Shown piece by piece: positions 22,964 through 32,328 of a stretch of 64,000 nt of DNA. The DNA comes from Maridesulfovibrio sp. (GTDB lineage: Bacteria; Desulfobacterota; Desulfovibrionia; Desulfovibrionales; Desulfovibrionaceae). Position numbers and translations under genes: made by a program. The notes under the pieces were generated by a model, which searched no databases, was not told the DNA's origin, and saw only the letters and a program-made list of their open reading frames with translations. Each line of letters opens with the position of its first letter. Position 1 is the first letter of the stretch. The stretch spans positions 3,924,501-3,988,500 of the forward strand of contig NZ_OY780933.1 in assembly GCF_963676065.1 (NCBI RefSeq), given 5' to 3'.

Positions 22964-23125
22964 TACCTTTTTTCATTTTTCTTTAATTTTTTTCAAAATA
23001 ACCTGCTTAAAAAGTCTCGAGAACACAGGTAGGTTTTGACTTTACAGCCATTTGGACGTAATTCACTGCCCTCGTCACGAACTAACGTGAAATACATGAA
23101 TTCAAGACTCTCAGGTATAAGCATA

Positions 23126-24097
23126 ATGAAATCACTTCCAATAAGTCCCGATAAACCTTGGCTGGCCCCCCTTGCCGGATACTCTGACCTGCCTTTTCGC
23201 ATGCTCTGTCGAAAACGGGGATGCGCCGTCGCCTGTACAGAAATGGTCAGCGTAAAAGGGCTTAAGTATGACGGTAAAGGAACCAAAGACCTGCTTGCAA
23301 CCTGCCCGGAAGACAATCCACTGGTTGTCCAGCTTTTCGGCGGTGAGCCGCAGGACTATTCAGATACTATGCCTCAACTGCTTGATCAGGGCTATACTTT
23401 TTTTGATTTAAACTCAGGGTGTCCGGTTAAAAAAGTTCTTAAAACCGGTGGAGGATCCGCTTTGCACCTTGATCCGGACCGCCTTGTCAAGACCGCTGCG
23501 GCAATGGTCGAAATTGCCGGAGAAGGCAAAGTAGGGGTAAAAATACGTTTGGGTTTCATGATCGGTGAAGACAATTATCTTGAAATTGCCAAACGGCTCG
23601 AGGATGTCGGAATCGCATGGCTGACTATGCATCCCCGTTATGCAAAACAAATGTTTTCCGGAGAGGCGGACTGGTCCAAGCTGGCAGTATTAAAAGAGAG
23701 TATTTCCATCCCTGTAATCGGGAGCGGAGATCTGTTTACAGCTGAAGACGGTGCAGAATGCATCAGGCAGACCGGCATCGACGGGATAATGTTTGCCCGC
23801 GGCGCCCTTTTTGACCCTTCTATTTTCGCTCGCTACCTGAATCTGATTAATAACCCCGAGAATCCCCCCCTGCCCTCTTTTGACCTTGGCAAGACAATGG
23901 AAGAGCATATCAATATGACTCGTAAATTTGACGGCAGCAACCGTTCTTTCAGGAAAATACGCTCTATCCTGCCTCGTTACGCCAAGGGGATGGATGGAAT
24001 TAAGGCCGTTCGTACAAAACTTACGGCCTGTGAGAACTGGGAAGAACTCATCGCAGCGGCTCGAGAGGTTTCCACTCTTACACGCGAGCGCTGTTAA
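23126..24097 (+). CDS. dus: tRNA-dihydrouridine synthase (DusB-like)
   Basis: A 323-residue FMN enzyme that reduces uridine in tRNA D-loops with NADPH. The TIM-barrel start is APLAGYSDLPFRMLCR, the catalytic Cys is near residue 99 in DLNSGCPVKKVLKTGGGSAL, and the FMN-phosphate region is IPVIGSGDLFTAEDG. The ATG at 23126 is chosen because homology starts there; AGG lies about 10 bases upstream and earlier in-frame codons lack conservation. The exact Dus subfamily is uncertain. It is divergent from the tRNA-tuf operon. Confidence 0.9.
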   Translation: MKSLPISPDKPWLAPLAGYSDLPFRMLCRKRGCAVACTEMVSVKGLKYDGKGTKDLLATCPEDNPLVVQLFGGEPQDYSDTMPQLLDQGYTFFDLNSGCPVKKVLKTGGGSALHLDPDRLVKTAAAMVEIAGEGKVGVKIRLGFMIGEDNYLEIAKRLEDVGIAWLTMHPRYAKQMFSGEADWSKLAVLKESISIPVIGSGDLFTAEDGAECIRQTGIDGIMFARGALFDPSIFARYLNLINNPENPPLPSFDLGKTMEEHINMTRKFDGSNRSFRKIRSILPRYAKGMDGIKAVRTKLTACENWEELIAAAREVSTLTRERC

Positions 24098-24119
24098 TTA
24101 TTTATTTTTTATGTGATTG

Positions 24120-24148
24120 TTGACGATAACGATCTTTAACGCTTAATA
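24120..24148 (+). promoter_or_regulatory. Candidate sigma-70 promoter for the first cheV gene
   Basis: TTGACG (24120-24125) and TTAATA (24143-24148) are separated by 17 bases; the cheV start codon is 48 bases further on. Confidence 0.45.
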
Positions 24149-24195
24149 TACAAATTGCAATTTAATAATCTGACAGATTTTAACCGGAGAATCAT

Positions 24196-25143
24196 ATGGC
24201 CCAGACCGATATTTTGCTTGAAGCGGGAACAAATGAACTTGAAATAGTTGAGTTCTGGCTTGAAGAAGAACCCCGTGAAGAAGGCGAAGGAAATTATCGT
24301 GGCTTTTACGGTGTAAACGTAGCCAAGGTTCTGGAAATTATAAGAATTCCTGAAAAAATTACAAAATTACCAAAGGTTGCGCACCCTGCCATTATGGGTA
24401 CCTTCAATCTGCGCAACAAGGTTATTCCACTTGTGGACTTAAGCCACTGGCTGAAGAAAGGCCGTGTTGAAACGGAACCGCCGAAGGTAATCGTTACCGA
24501 GTTTAATAACGTATCGTCCGCTTTTCTGGTTTCCGGAGTTACCCGAATTCACAGGATCAGTTGGGAAAGAGTCGAAGCACCTTCTAATTACGTATCAACC
24601 CTTTCCGAAGATTCCATCACAGGTGTTGTTAAATTTGAAGACCGCATTTCGCTTATACTCGACCTTGAAAAAATAGTAGCCGAACTGAACCCGGACCTTG
24701 GGTTAAAGCTTGATGACTCCATCGACTGGGCGACTACTGCCGGTTACAAGGCTATCATCGCCGATGATTCCACCCTGATCAGAGAAATGCTCTATGAAAT
24801 GATGGTCCGTGCTAAATTTTCAGTTGAAATGGCCAATACCGGACGTGACTGCTGGGAAAAACTGATCGCTCTGAAAAACAAATCTATTGAGGAAGGAAAG
24901 CCCATAACGGACTACATCAATGTCGTGATTTCCGATATTGAGATGCCGGTCATGGATGGTCACAACCTGACTGTACGCATAAAATCGGACGAAGTGCTCA
25001 AGCAGCTTCCGGTTATTCTTTTCTCATCAATCATTACCGATAAGCTTCGCCACAAAGGTGAGTCCGTCGGTGCTGACGATCAGATATCCAAACCTGAAGT
25101 TACTGAACTGGCTCAGCGCGCCATCGCCTTGATCGAAAAATAA
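24196..25143 (+). CDS. cheV: CheV-type chemotaxis protein (CheW-receiver), paralogue 1
   Basis: A 315-residue protein with an N-terminal CheW-like domain (about residues 10-165) and a C-terminal receiver (about 185-312). The receiver has the acidic pair in IIADDSTLIREM, the phosphoacceptor Asp in VVISDIEMPVMDG and the Lys in QISKPEV. CheV proteins couple chemoreceptors to CheA and adapt through phosphorylation. CGGAG precedes the ATG. It is about half identical by eye to the protein at 31234, and the ClC gene starts 17 bases downstream. Confidence 0.9.
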   Translation: MAQTDILLEAGTNELEIVEFWLEEEPREEGEGNYRGFYGVNVAKVLEIIRIPEKITKLPKVAHPAIMGTFNLRNKVIPLVDLSHWLKKGRVETEPPKVIVTEFNNVSSAFLVSGVTRIHRISWERVEAPSNYVSTLSEDSITGVVKFEDRISLILDLEKIVAELNPDLGLKLDDSIDWATTAGYKAIIADDSTLIREMLYEMMVRAKFSVEMANTGRDCWEKLIALKNKSIEEGKPITDYINVVISDIEMPVMDGHNLTVRIKSDEVLKQLPVILFSSIITDKLRHKGESVGADDQISKPEVTELAQRAIALIEK

Positions 25144-25160
25144 TCCACATAGAAAACCTG

Positions 25161-26930
25161 ATGGTTTCCACCCCCGAGACTAAAAAAGAACGTACTGGAA
25201 TCTCAATTAACCCGAGAATCCAGTACGTTTTACTTATGGCTTTTTCCGTGGCCATCGGTCTTGCAGCAGCGGGCGGAGCATTCCTTTTCCGCTGGCTTAT
25301 CGAAAACTTCCAGCTTATATTCTGGGCCGACGGACATTCTTTTCTAGACATGATCGCAAACTCACCGTGGTGGTTAGTACTTTTACTACCCTGCGTGGGC
25401 GGGATTATCGCCGGGATTATCATTACCAACTGGGCTCCGGAAGCCTCCGGTCCTGGAGTTCCGGAAGTGATCAAAGCCATCGCTGTCCGCGGTGGACTTA
25501 TTCGCCACCGCATAACCTTTCTCAAGGCCCTCGTTACCAGCATGCTCATCGGCTGCGGAGCTTCTGTCGGTCGCGAGGGTCCGGTCGTACAAATTGGTGC
25601 TTCTCTGGGCTCTTCGGCAGCGAGAATTTTCCGCCTAGATCCATCAATGCTGCCTGTCTGTGTTGCTTCCGGTGCGGCAGCGGGAATAGCTGCCACATTC
25701 AATGCCCCGCTGACAGGAACCCTATTCGCCATTGAAATCCTGCTACTTGATACGGAAATGTCTTATGTAAGCCACATTATCGTGGCCTCGGTAACCGCAT
25801 CCGCCCTTTCAAAATTTTTCTGGGGAGACTTCCCCACTTTTGACGCTCCCAAATTCACATTTAATAATTTTGAGGAGCTGATCATCTTCTTCCTGCTTGG
25901 TATCCTTGCTGGTTTGGTATCCATCGCTTTTGTGAAAATGATTCGCCTTTCAGAATTTTGCTTTGATCACATTCCCATGCCTGAATGGATAAAACCGGGA
26001 CTTGGCGGTCTGCTGCTTGGTATCATGGCCCTTAAAATCCCGGCAGTCCTCGGCGTAGGGTACGAAGCAGTGAATATGGGATTGACCGGAGTGCTGCCGC
26101 TGGATTTTGCACTGCTCCTTTTGGCGGCCAAGCTGGTTGCCACCTCCCTATGTATAGGTTCCGGGATGAGCGGAGGTATTTTTGCGCCTTCACTGGTACT
26201 TGGCGCCGCGCTCGGTATTTCTGTCAGTTCAACCATAAACATGTTTTTCCCGGAGCTTGCCCTTACCCACGGTCAATATGCTCTGGTAGGCATGGGAACA
26301 GTTGTCGCAGGCACCACACTTGCCCCTATAACCGCTGTTCTGACAGTATTTGAGCTAACCTACTCCTATAAAATAATCCTGCCCATGATGGTCGGCTGCA
26401 TAACCAGTGCTCTGGTGGTCCGCATACTGAACGGCTACTCCGTATACGAGGCCAAACTTTTACGTCAGGGCGTAAATATTCTGCGCGGGCACGATGAATC
26501 AGTTCTGGTCAATGTCCCACTCAGAGATGTGATGGAGACGGATTTCGATTACCTGCACACTACGGACAGCTTGAAGAAGGCAGCGGATATGGTTCTGAAT
26601 TCGGAATTTCCGCATTTTCCGGTACTGGACGAAAATAACAAGCTGGCCGGCATACTGACCCTCCGAGATATGCGTGACTTCCTGAAAGACGAGCATGATT
26701 TAAAAGGTGCAGCCGAAGTGGTGGACACATTAATGGTACGGACCGTTGTTTCACTTCCTGTGAATTCCAATCTTAAAGAGGCTCTTATGCACTTTGAACG
26801 GACCGGAGTATCTTTTCTGCCACTGACAAATGAGGATTACACCTTGGCCGGGATCATTAAATCCAAAGATGCCATGGAAATTTACCGCCAAAAAAGATTC
26901 AAAAACAAAATTATATCTTCTTCACTCTGA
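25161..26930 (+). CDS. ClC-family chloride channel/transporter with CBS domain pair
   Basis: A 589-residue membrane protein. The ClC selectivity motifs are visible: GPGVPEV near residue 95, GREGPVVQIG with the gating Glu near 137, and GGIFAPSL near 340. Two CBS domains fill residues about 455-580 (DVMETDFDYLHTTDSLKKAA and TLMVRTVVSLPVNSNLKEAL) and would sense nucleotides. Family members are Cl-/H+ exchangers or channels; which one this is cannot be told. The upstream ribosome site is weak, so it may be coupled to cheV. Its 3' end overlaps the convergent EAL gene by 9 bases. Confidence 0.93.
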   Translation: MVSTPETKKERTGISINPRIQYVLLMAFSVAIGLAAAGGAFLFRWLIENFQLIFWADGHSFLDMIANSPWWLVLLLPCVGGIIAGIIITNWAPEASGPGVPEVIKAIAVRGGLIRHRITFLKALVTSMLIGCGASVGREGPVVQIGASLGSSAARIFRLDPSMLPVCVASGAAAGIAATFNAPLTGTLFAIEILLLDTEMSYVSHIIVASVTASALSKFFWGDFPTFDAPKFTFNNFEELIIFFLLGILAGLVSIAFVKMIRLSEFCFDHIPMPEWIKPGLGGLLLGIMALKIPAVLGVGYEAVNMGLTGVLPLDFALLLLAAKLVATSLCIGSGMSGGIFAPSLVLGAALGISVSSTINMFFPELALTHGQYALVGMGTVVAGTTLAPITAVLTVFELTYSYKIILPMMVGCITSALVVRILNGYSVYEAKLLRQGVNILRGHDESVLVNVPLRDVMETDFDYLHTTDSLKKAADMVLNSEFPHFPVLDENNKLAGILTLRDMRDFLKDEHDLKGAAEVVDTLMVRTVVSLPVNSNLKEALMHFERTGVSFLPLTNEDYTLAGIIKSKDAMEIYRQKRFKNKIISSSL

Positions 26931-28223
26931 TTCTTCATCCTGAACATCAATGTAATCGATGATGATTATGCGCCCCCTACGGCTGCCTTCTTTATAGAAA
27001 AATCCTGCTACATAGTGATAACCGTAACCGGAAAGTGGATTCGGCGCGATATAACCGGCAGTTTTTTCAAAACCGGAATTCAGGTATATAAAGATTTCAC
27101 TGTCACTATGATCACTACCAACAGCCGAGGTGATCATACGCAGACCGAACGGATCTGCCGCTCTGCCGGCAAAACGTTTGCTGATCTGTTTACCGGTAGC
27201 ATCAAGAACATAGCCTGAAATGAGATTTTCTTTCTTTTTAAGAAGCTCCTCCAGAATCCGGTTCATTTCACTGTCTTCTTCCTGCTGCATTCTTGTCATT
27301 GCGCTTTTCAGCAACAGGTGAATGTTTCGGAATGTTTTCTGAGACTGCATAGTTTTATTTTTCCTGCTTTCCCGAAAAGCATCACTTACCCGCTTAATTT
27401 TCTGACCAAAAGTATCTTTCCTGCCGTCTTCTTCAGAATTATCAGCATAGAAAAAACCCTGCTGCAAATAAAAGCCGGCCATAGCCAATTCAAGAGCCTC
27501 AGCTTCACTTTCCACCCCTTTAGCTACGGGCATTGTACCGTATTGTTTAAAACTATCTGCAGCCGCCACAACTTTCAGTTTTATCGCTTCAGATTCTTCA
27601 ATCCCTTTATAAAATTTTGAATCCAGCTTCACAAAATCTGGTTTAACGTCAAAAATAATATCCAAGCATTCTGGGGAAGTATCCACGTTATCAATGGAAA
27701 TTCTATATCCTTTTTCGCGGATTCCGCTGATCATTTCATGGGGCACATTATGTTTTAACTGAGCGCTATCCATCTCAAAAGTGATCATACGTGGAGAATA
27801 CCCATAAGACTCCGCCTGCTGATGAGGACTGCGGACTTTATATTCATCGCGGCTATAGATCCCGCAATTAATATTCATAAAAAGAAGCATGTCGCGATAT
27901 TTGTCATACAGCGGTCTGTACGCATCAAAACTTTTGATTAGGCAAAGTTCCTCAACCTTTATTTGAGCCTTTACAGGCAGTGATGCATTGAAAAGACAGA
28001 CCGGTCCAGCAAGTGTCGCCCCGGTCTCGTCCACTCCTCGGGCAAAAGCCTCAAAACCTATTACAGTCTGTGACAGCAGCGAAACCACAGGCTGGAAATA
28101 AATTGTGATGCCATCCTCTGTAACTACTTTACCAATGGCTGCGATACAACTTCTGATGTCATTCTCCACACTGCACTCCTTGTGATTTGAGGCCACCATA
28201 ACATTATTTCGCAAGTAATTCAT
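26922..28223 (-). CDS. EAL-domain protein with C-terminal PAS-like (YkuI-C type) domain, degenerate active site
   Basis: A protein of about 433 residues. The EAL domain covers residues about 20-250: IYFQPVVSLLSQTVIGFEAF replaces the EAL triplet by EAF, the second Glu motif reads FEMDS, the DDFG motif reads SIDNVDTSP and the Lys motif is VKLDSK. The remaining 180 residues resemble the sensory C-terminal domain of YkuI-like proteins. The altered metal-binding residues suggest a c-di-GMP receptor or inactive enzyme rather than a phosphodiesterase. The start is uncertain (28223 or 28199); neither has a clear ribosome site. Longer frames run into hypE. Confidence 0.8.
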   Translation of the reverse strand: MNYLRNNVMVASNHKECSVENDIRSCIAAIGKVVTEDGITIYFQPVVSLLSQTVIGFEAFARGVDETGATLAGPVCLFNASLPVKAQIKVEELCLIKSFDAYRPLYDKYRDMLLFMNINCGIYSRDEYKVRSPHQQAESYGYSPRMITFEMDSAQLKHNVPHEMISGIREKGYRISIDNVDTSPECLDIIFDVKPDFVKLDSKFYKGIEESEAIKLKVVAAADSFKQYGTMPVAKGVESEAEALELAMAGFYLQQGFFYADNSEEDGRKDTFGQKIKRVSDAFRESRKNKTMQSQKTFRNIHLLLKSAMTRMQQEEDSEMNRILEELLKKKENLISGYVLDATGKQISKRFAGRAADPFGLRMITSAVGSDHSDSEIFIYLNSGFEKTAGYIAPNPLSGYGYHYVAGFFYKEGSRRGRIIIIDYIDVQDEESE

Positions 28224-28237
28224 ACAGTAAGCAGCAT

Positions 28238-28266
28238 AAAAAAAGGCTTCCCCATCAGGAGAAGCC
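28238..28266 (-). terminator. Terminator after hypE
   Basis: On the minus strand GGCTTCTCC, loop TGAT, GGGGAAGCC and then seven U residues. One mismatch in the stem. It lies 28 bases after the hypE stop and only about 15 bases ahead of the EAL-gene start. Confidence 0.85.
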
Positions 28267-28293
28267 TTACTTATTAATTCAGTACAACAAAAA

Positions 28294-29301
28294 CTAGCAT
28301 ATTCTAGGCAACTGCTCGCCTTCCAGCATGTTGAGCAAGCGGCGTCCGCCAAGCGGAGTGACAAGAATAACCTTGCCCGGATTGGCCTCGGTAATGGTGC
28401 CGACCTGACAGGCATCTTTTCCAAGCTCATCAGCACGCATAATTTCAAGCGCCTTATCAGCATACTGTTGTGGCAGAATGCATAAGAACTTACCTTCATT
28501 TGCAAGGTAAAGAGGGTCAAGCCCCAGAAATGAACATCCGCCGGCTACTTCGGGCAGAACCGGAATTGAAGACTCTTCCAGCTCGCAACATACATTGGAC
28601 GAGACTGTGATCTCATTGAGCGTGGTAGCCAGTCCTCCGCGAGTCGGGTCGCGTAATACATGGATATCAGGAATTTCCTGTACCAGCTTGACCAGCAGGT
28701 GATTCAAGGCGGCGCTATCGCTCTTTACATTAGATTCAAGGGAAAGTCCTTCACGGGTACCCAGAATGGTCAGCCCGTGGTCCCCCATGGTTCCGCTGAC
28801 CAGCACGGCATCCCCCACTGCTGCGCGGTCTCCGCTGGGAGCAGGATCAGCGATAATTTCACCGACCCCGGTAGTATTGATAAAAATTTTATCCACCATT
28901 CCCTTAGGGACAACCTTAGTATCGCCGGTGACGATATTCACCCCTGCATGCCTGCAGGCTTCTCCCATGGATTTAACGATCTTTTCCAGATCATCCATCG
29001 GCAGCCCTTCTTCAATAATATAGGCGCAGGTCAAATAACGAGGAATAGCCCCGAGCATCGCGACATCATTGACTGTTCCGTGCACGGCCAGTGAACCGAT
29101 GTCTCCGCCTGGAAAAAAGATAGGGTCAACGGTGAAGCTGTCTGTACTCATGGAGACCTTGCCTTGAAGGTTCAAGGTAGCGGCATCATTGAGCCTGTCC
29201 AGTTCATCGTTGGCAAAATGCTTAAGAAAAAGTTCGGAAATCAGCCTCTGGGAAGCTCTTCCACCAGAACCGTAATCAAGTAAAACCTTATCTGAGGACA
29301 T
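28294..29301 (-). CDS. hypE: Hydrogenase maturation protein HypE (carbamoyl dehydratase)
   Basis: A 335-residue PurM/AIRS-fold protein. It dehydrates the carbamoyl group that HypF places on its C-terminal Cys to a thiocyanate, the source of the CN ligands of NiFe hydrogenases. It begins VLLDYGSGGRASQRLISELF after the start and ends with the invariant PRIC, so the Cys is present. It starts one base after hypD ends; the two proteins form a complex. Confidence 0.97.
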   Translation of the reverse strand: MSSDKVLLDYGSGGRASQRLISELFLKHFANDELDRLNDAATLNLQGKVSMSTDSFTVDPIFFPGGDIGSLAVHGTVNDVAMLGAIPRYLTCAYIIEEGLPMDDLEKIVKSMGEACRHAGVNIVTGDTKVVPKGMVDKIFINTTGVGEIIADPAPSGDRAAVGDAVLVSGTMGDHGLTILGTREGLSLESNVKSDSAALNHLLVKLVQEIPDIHVLRDPTRGGLATTLNEITVSSNVCCELEESSIPVLPEVAGGCSFLGLDPLYLANEGKFLCILPQQYADKALEIMRADELGKDACQVGTITEANPGKVILVTPLGGRRLLNMLEGEQLPRIC

Positions 29302-29302
29302 A

Positions 29303-30397
29303 TTAATCTACTTTGTATTTGAAGTAAGCGGCGCAGCTGCCTTCAGTTGAAACCATACAGGGACCTACCGGCTTGGCGGGAGTGCACGCCTTTCCGAACA
29401 GGGGACACTGTTCCGGGGACATTTTACCCTTGAGCACTTCTCCGCATTTACATCCGGGAAGTGACGGACATTCCCCGATATTGAGGTCGAAAATCTTTTT
29501 GGCGTCGAAATCTTCAAATTCCTTACGGAATTCCAGACCGCTTCCCGGAATCTTTCCGATGCCCCGCCAGAGGGCGTCCGATTCCTCAAAAACCTCATAC
29601 ATAACTTCCACAGCCTTGGGATTTCCGTTCTCGGAAACGCCACGCACATACTGATTCTCTGTTGCAGGGTGTTCTTTTTTGGAAGAACGGACCATCATCA
29701 GCAGAGCCTGCAGGATATCAACAGGATCAAAACCGGTTACCACTGCGGGTTTACCGTATTTTTCACCTATAAAATCATACGGATGTATACCGATTACCGT
29801 GGAAACATGGCCGGGCAGGATAAACCCGTCGATCCTGGTTTCCGGGTCGGAAACAAGAATATCAAGTGCAGGCGGAACCAGCTTGTGGAAAGAAAGAACT
29901 TTGAAATTATCAAGTCCCTGCTGTTTAGCCATAAGTACGGTGGCTGCGATTGTCGGCGCAGTCGTTTCAAAACCTACTCCCAGAAAAACAACTGTGCTGT
30001 CGGGATTGTTACGAGCAAGATCCAGCGCGTCGAACGGAGAATAAATAATCTCGACCCGTGCACCGTCTGCCTGCGCGTTTTTCAAACAATGGCCCTTGTC
30101 ACCGGGGACCTTGATCAGGTCGCCGAAAGTCGCCACAATTACCCCGTCTTTACCAGCCAAATCGAGAAAAGCATTTACTTCTGATTCATGGGTCACGCAT
30201 ACCGGGCAACCGGGACCGCTCAGGTGAACCACCTCTTTCGGCAGCACTGAATGCAATCCGCTGCGAAAAATAGAAACGGTATGCGTTCCGCAGACCTCCA
30301 TAAACCGTATTTCCCCTTCCAGCTCGTCCCGCAAACGGGCCAGAAGCTCCTTGCATAGTTCAGGGTCACTGAATTTATCTAAAATCTTAAGCGACAA
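29303..30397 (-). CDS. hypD: Hydrogenase maturation protein HypD
   Basis: A 364-residue iron-sulfur protein that, with HypC, assembles the Fe(CN)2CO centre. Visible motifs are MEVCGTHTVSIFRSGL, LSGPGCPVCVTH, PGFGVGFETTAPT-type GVGFETTAPT, and the C-terminal cluster-binding Cys set CPSLPGCKCGEVLKG with CPLFGKAC. A TTG start at 30397 is preceded by GGGGGTG. hypC is not adjacent and hypF lies 24 kb away. Confidence 0.97.
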   Translation of the reverse strand: MSLKILDKFSDPELCKELLARLRDELEGEIRFMEVCGTHTVSIFRSGLHSVLPKEVVHLSGPGCPVCVTHESEVNAFLDLAGKDGVIVATFGDLIKVPGDKGHCLKNAQADGARVEIIYSPFDALDLARNNPDSTVVFLGVGFETTAPTIAATVLMAKQQGLDNFKVLSFHKLVPPALDILVSDPETRIDGFILPGHVSTVIGIHPYDFIGEKYGKPAVVTGFDPVDILQALLMMVRSSKKEHPATENQYVRGVSENGNPKAVEVMYEVFEESDALWRGIGKIPGSGLEFRKEFEDFDAKKIFDLNIGECPSLPGCKCGEVLKGKMSPEQCPLFGKACTPAKPVGPCMVSTEGSCAAYFKYKVD

Positions 30398-30616
30398 GGA
30401 ACACCCCCAAATTTAACATTACCTTAAAGCCATCCACTCACTTCTGCGTATTATAGTCCCCGGTCCGCTAACCTTTCCCATCGGGACTTAAAGCAATTTG
30501 TGAAGCAGGATGAAATATCTGTCTCACAGATATTACCTTGTTATTCATAAAGCTTTTGTTCTCATTATACCCATTCCCGCTCAGTAACAAGTCCGTTACC
30601 ATCAATATTTCAACAC

Positions 30617-30651
30617 AAAAAAAAGGGCTCTGCCCGGTCAGGGAGAGCCTT
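30617..30651 (-). terminator. Terminator after the single-domain receiver gene
   Basis: On the minus strand GGCTCTCCC, loop TGACC, GGGCAGAGCC with one bulged base, then eight U residues. It follows the receiver gene by 29 bases. Between it and hypD (30398-30616) there is a TATAAT-like -10 near 30450 but no convincing -35 and no gene. Confidence 0.88.
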
Positions 30652-30679
30652 TGCAAGATAAACTAAAATGCTGTCAAAA

Positions 30680-31045
30680 CTATTTCAGGCAGCGGTGTAT
30701 GACTTCGTTAAATTCTTCCTTATCTATTGGTTTGGGCAGAAAGTACGTCGCACCCAGAGCTAACAGATTGGAGATATCTGAAACCCCTACTACCGCGGAC
30801 ATTATGACAATAGGCAGGTTCATAAACTGAGAATCACCGCGCAAAGTCTGTACCAGTTGCCGACCATCCATTTCGGGCATCATGATGTCCGTGACAAGTA
30901 CATCAAAGCTGTTTTCAGCTTTCAAAGCTTCATAGGCATGCTTGCCATGAGGACTTACAAAAGGGATATGTCCCAAATCCTCAACAAATCGCGCGGCAAG
31001 TTTTTGAGAAATTTTATCGTCTTCTGCAATCAGTATTTTATACAT
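30680..31045 (-). CDS. Single-domain response regulator (receiver only)
   Basis: A 121-residue receiver: IAEDDK acidic pair near residues 8-9, phosphoacceptor Asp in VTDIMMPEMDG near 53, Ser in IVIMSAVVG and Lys in LPKPIDK. No output domain, so it would act as a CheY-like messenger or phosphorelay intermediate. No kinase gene is adjacent; the nearest signalling gene is the divergent cheV paralogue 188 bases away. AGAGGG precedes the ATG. Confidence 0.9.
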   Translation of the reverse strand: MYKILIAEDDKISQKLAARFVEDLGHIPFVSPHGKHAYEALKAENSFDVLVTDIMMPEMDGRQLVQTLRGDSQFMNLPIVIMSAVVGVSDISNLLALGATYFLPKPIDKEEFNEVIHRCLK

Positions 31046-31233
31046 GAATCCCTCTTAACTTTCTATGGATACTCTTTCTAAATAAGCCAAACACTTCTTA
31101 TTTGTAAAGCATAATGGAGCATATAGAAAACACCACTTTCTTTTTTTAAATCTATAGACCTACCTTTTTGAATATTGTAACTTATTAGAATAAGAACTTA
31201 AACAAAATTATAATTTTATCAGGAGCCACGGTT

Positions 31234-32184
31234 ATGGCCAAAACTGAAATCCTGCTTGAAACCGGCACCAATGAACTCGAAATACTGGAATTTTACATCG
31301 ACCTCCCGGAATCGGAAAACGGACCTGAAGAACGATGCCATTTCGGGGTTAATGTCGCCAAGGTCATGCAGGTAATTGAAAGTCCTGAACTTGAACATCC
31401 GGAATCGGCTGAACATCCGTGTTTCATGGGGACTATTCCCCTGCGGAACCACATTCTTCCAGTGCTCGATCTTGCCGTCTGGCTTGGTATGGAACGTAAA
31501 AGAGATAAATATGACATCGTAATTGTCACCGAATTCAGTCAGACAGTTTCCGGATTTCAGGTCAGTGGAGTAACCGAAATTCATCGTGTGGGATGGCAGC
31601 AGGTTTTGTCACCGGATAAATTCATGAGCAGTTTCGAAAAAAGCTGTATTGTCGGAATTGTGGAACGTGAAGACAGATTTATTCAGCTACTCGACCTCGA
31701 ATCCATCCTTGCCGATCTCGACCCGACCCTTGGCGGAGATTTTTCCATGCCGTCAGCAATAGCCAGTGAAGCATACAATGCTCTTGTCTGCGACGACTCT
31801 CCCACCATTCGTGCAATGCTGGATCAAAGTCTCGAACAGGCCAATTTTTGCCACACAATTGTTCACAACGGTCAGGAAGCTCAAAATACCCTGAAAAATA
31901 TCAAAATGATGGCCAGTCAGCAAAACCGTCCGGTCAAAGATTTTGTAGAGATTGTCATTTCCGATATTGAAATGCCACTTATGGACGGATTCACCCTTGC
32001 CAAATGGATTCGCGAAGACCCCGATCTGAAAGATCTGCCCATCATACTTTATTCCTCAATCATAACTAAAGAACTGCGCCATAAGGGCGACTCAGTTGGG
32101 GCGGATGAACAAATTTCAAAACCGGATCTGCATTTGCTGCCCGAAAAAGCAATCAGGTTAATCGAAAGCAAAAAAAATAATTAA
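31234..32184 (+). CDS. cheV: CheV-type chemotaxis protein (CheW-receiver), paralogue 2
   Basis: A 316-residue protein with the same layout as the one at 24196: CheW-like domain (about residues 10-165) and receiver (about 185-312) with VCDDSPTIRAML, VISDIEMPLMDG and QISKPDL. Both begin with (Q/K)T(D/E)ILLE(A/T)GTNELEI and share a long identical block around LRHKG-SVGAD-QISKP. AGGAG lies ahead of the ATG. It is a stand-alone gene with its own terminator. Confidence 0.9.
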   Translation: MAKTEILLETGTNELEILEFYIDLPESENGPEERCHFGVNVAKVMQVIESPELEHPESAEHPCFMGTIPLRNHILPVLDLAVWLGMERKRDKYDIVIVTEFSQTVSGFQVSGVTEIHRVGWQQVLSPDKFMSSFEKSCIVGIVEREDRFIQLLDLESILADLDPTLGGDFSMPSAIASEAYNALVCDDSPTIRAMLDQSLEQANFCHTIVHNGQEAQNTLKNIKMMASQQNRPVKDFVEIVISDIEMPLMDGFTLAKWIREDPDLKDLPIILYSSIITKELRHKGDSVGADEQISKPDLHLLPEKAIRLIESKKNN

Positions 32185-32217
32185 CGTTCTGATTAAGAAC
32201 GCCTTTAGCTTCTCCAG

Positions 32218-32245
32218 CGGTCTGCATTTTTTGCAGGCCGTTTTT
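32218..32245 (+). terminator. Terminator after cheV paralogue 2
   Basis: CGGTCTGCA and TGCAGGCCG form a 9-bp stem with one G-U pair around a T-rich loop, followed by TTTTT. It lies 34 bases after the stop. Confidence 0.88.
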
Positions 32246-32328
32246 GCTTGCATGAATTTTAATGTACCAATATCTTCCTGGTTCGCAATTTAGCTTATAA
32301 GTCATTACCCATTACGGAGAAACACAAT

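Noticed and set aside
30468..30656. A 62-codon minus-strand frame between hypD and the receiver gene
   Set aside because: It runs through a terminator hairpin and has no convincing start.
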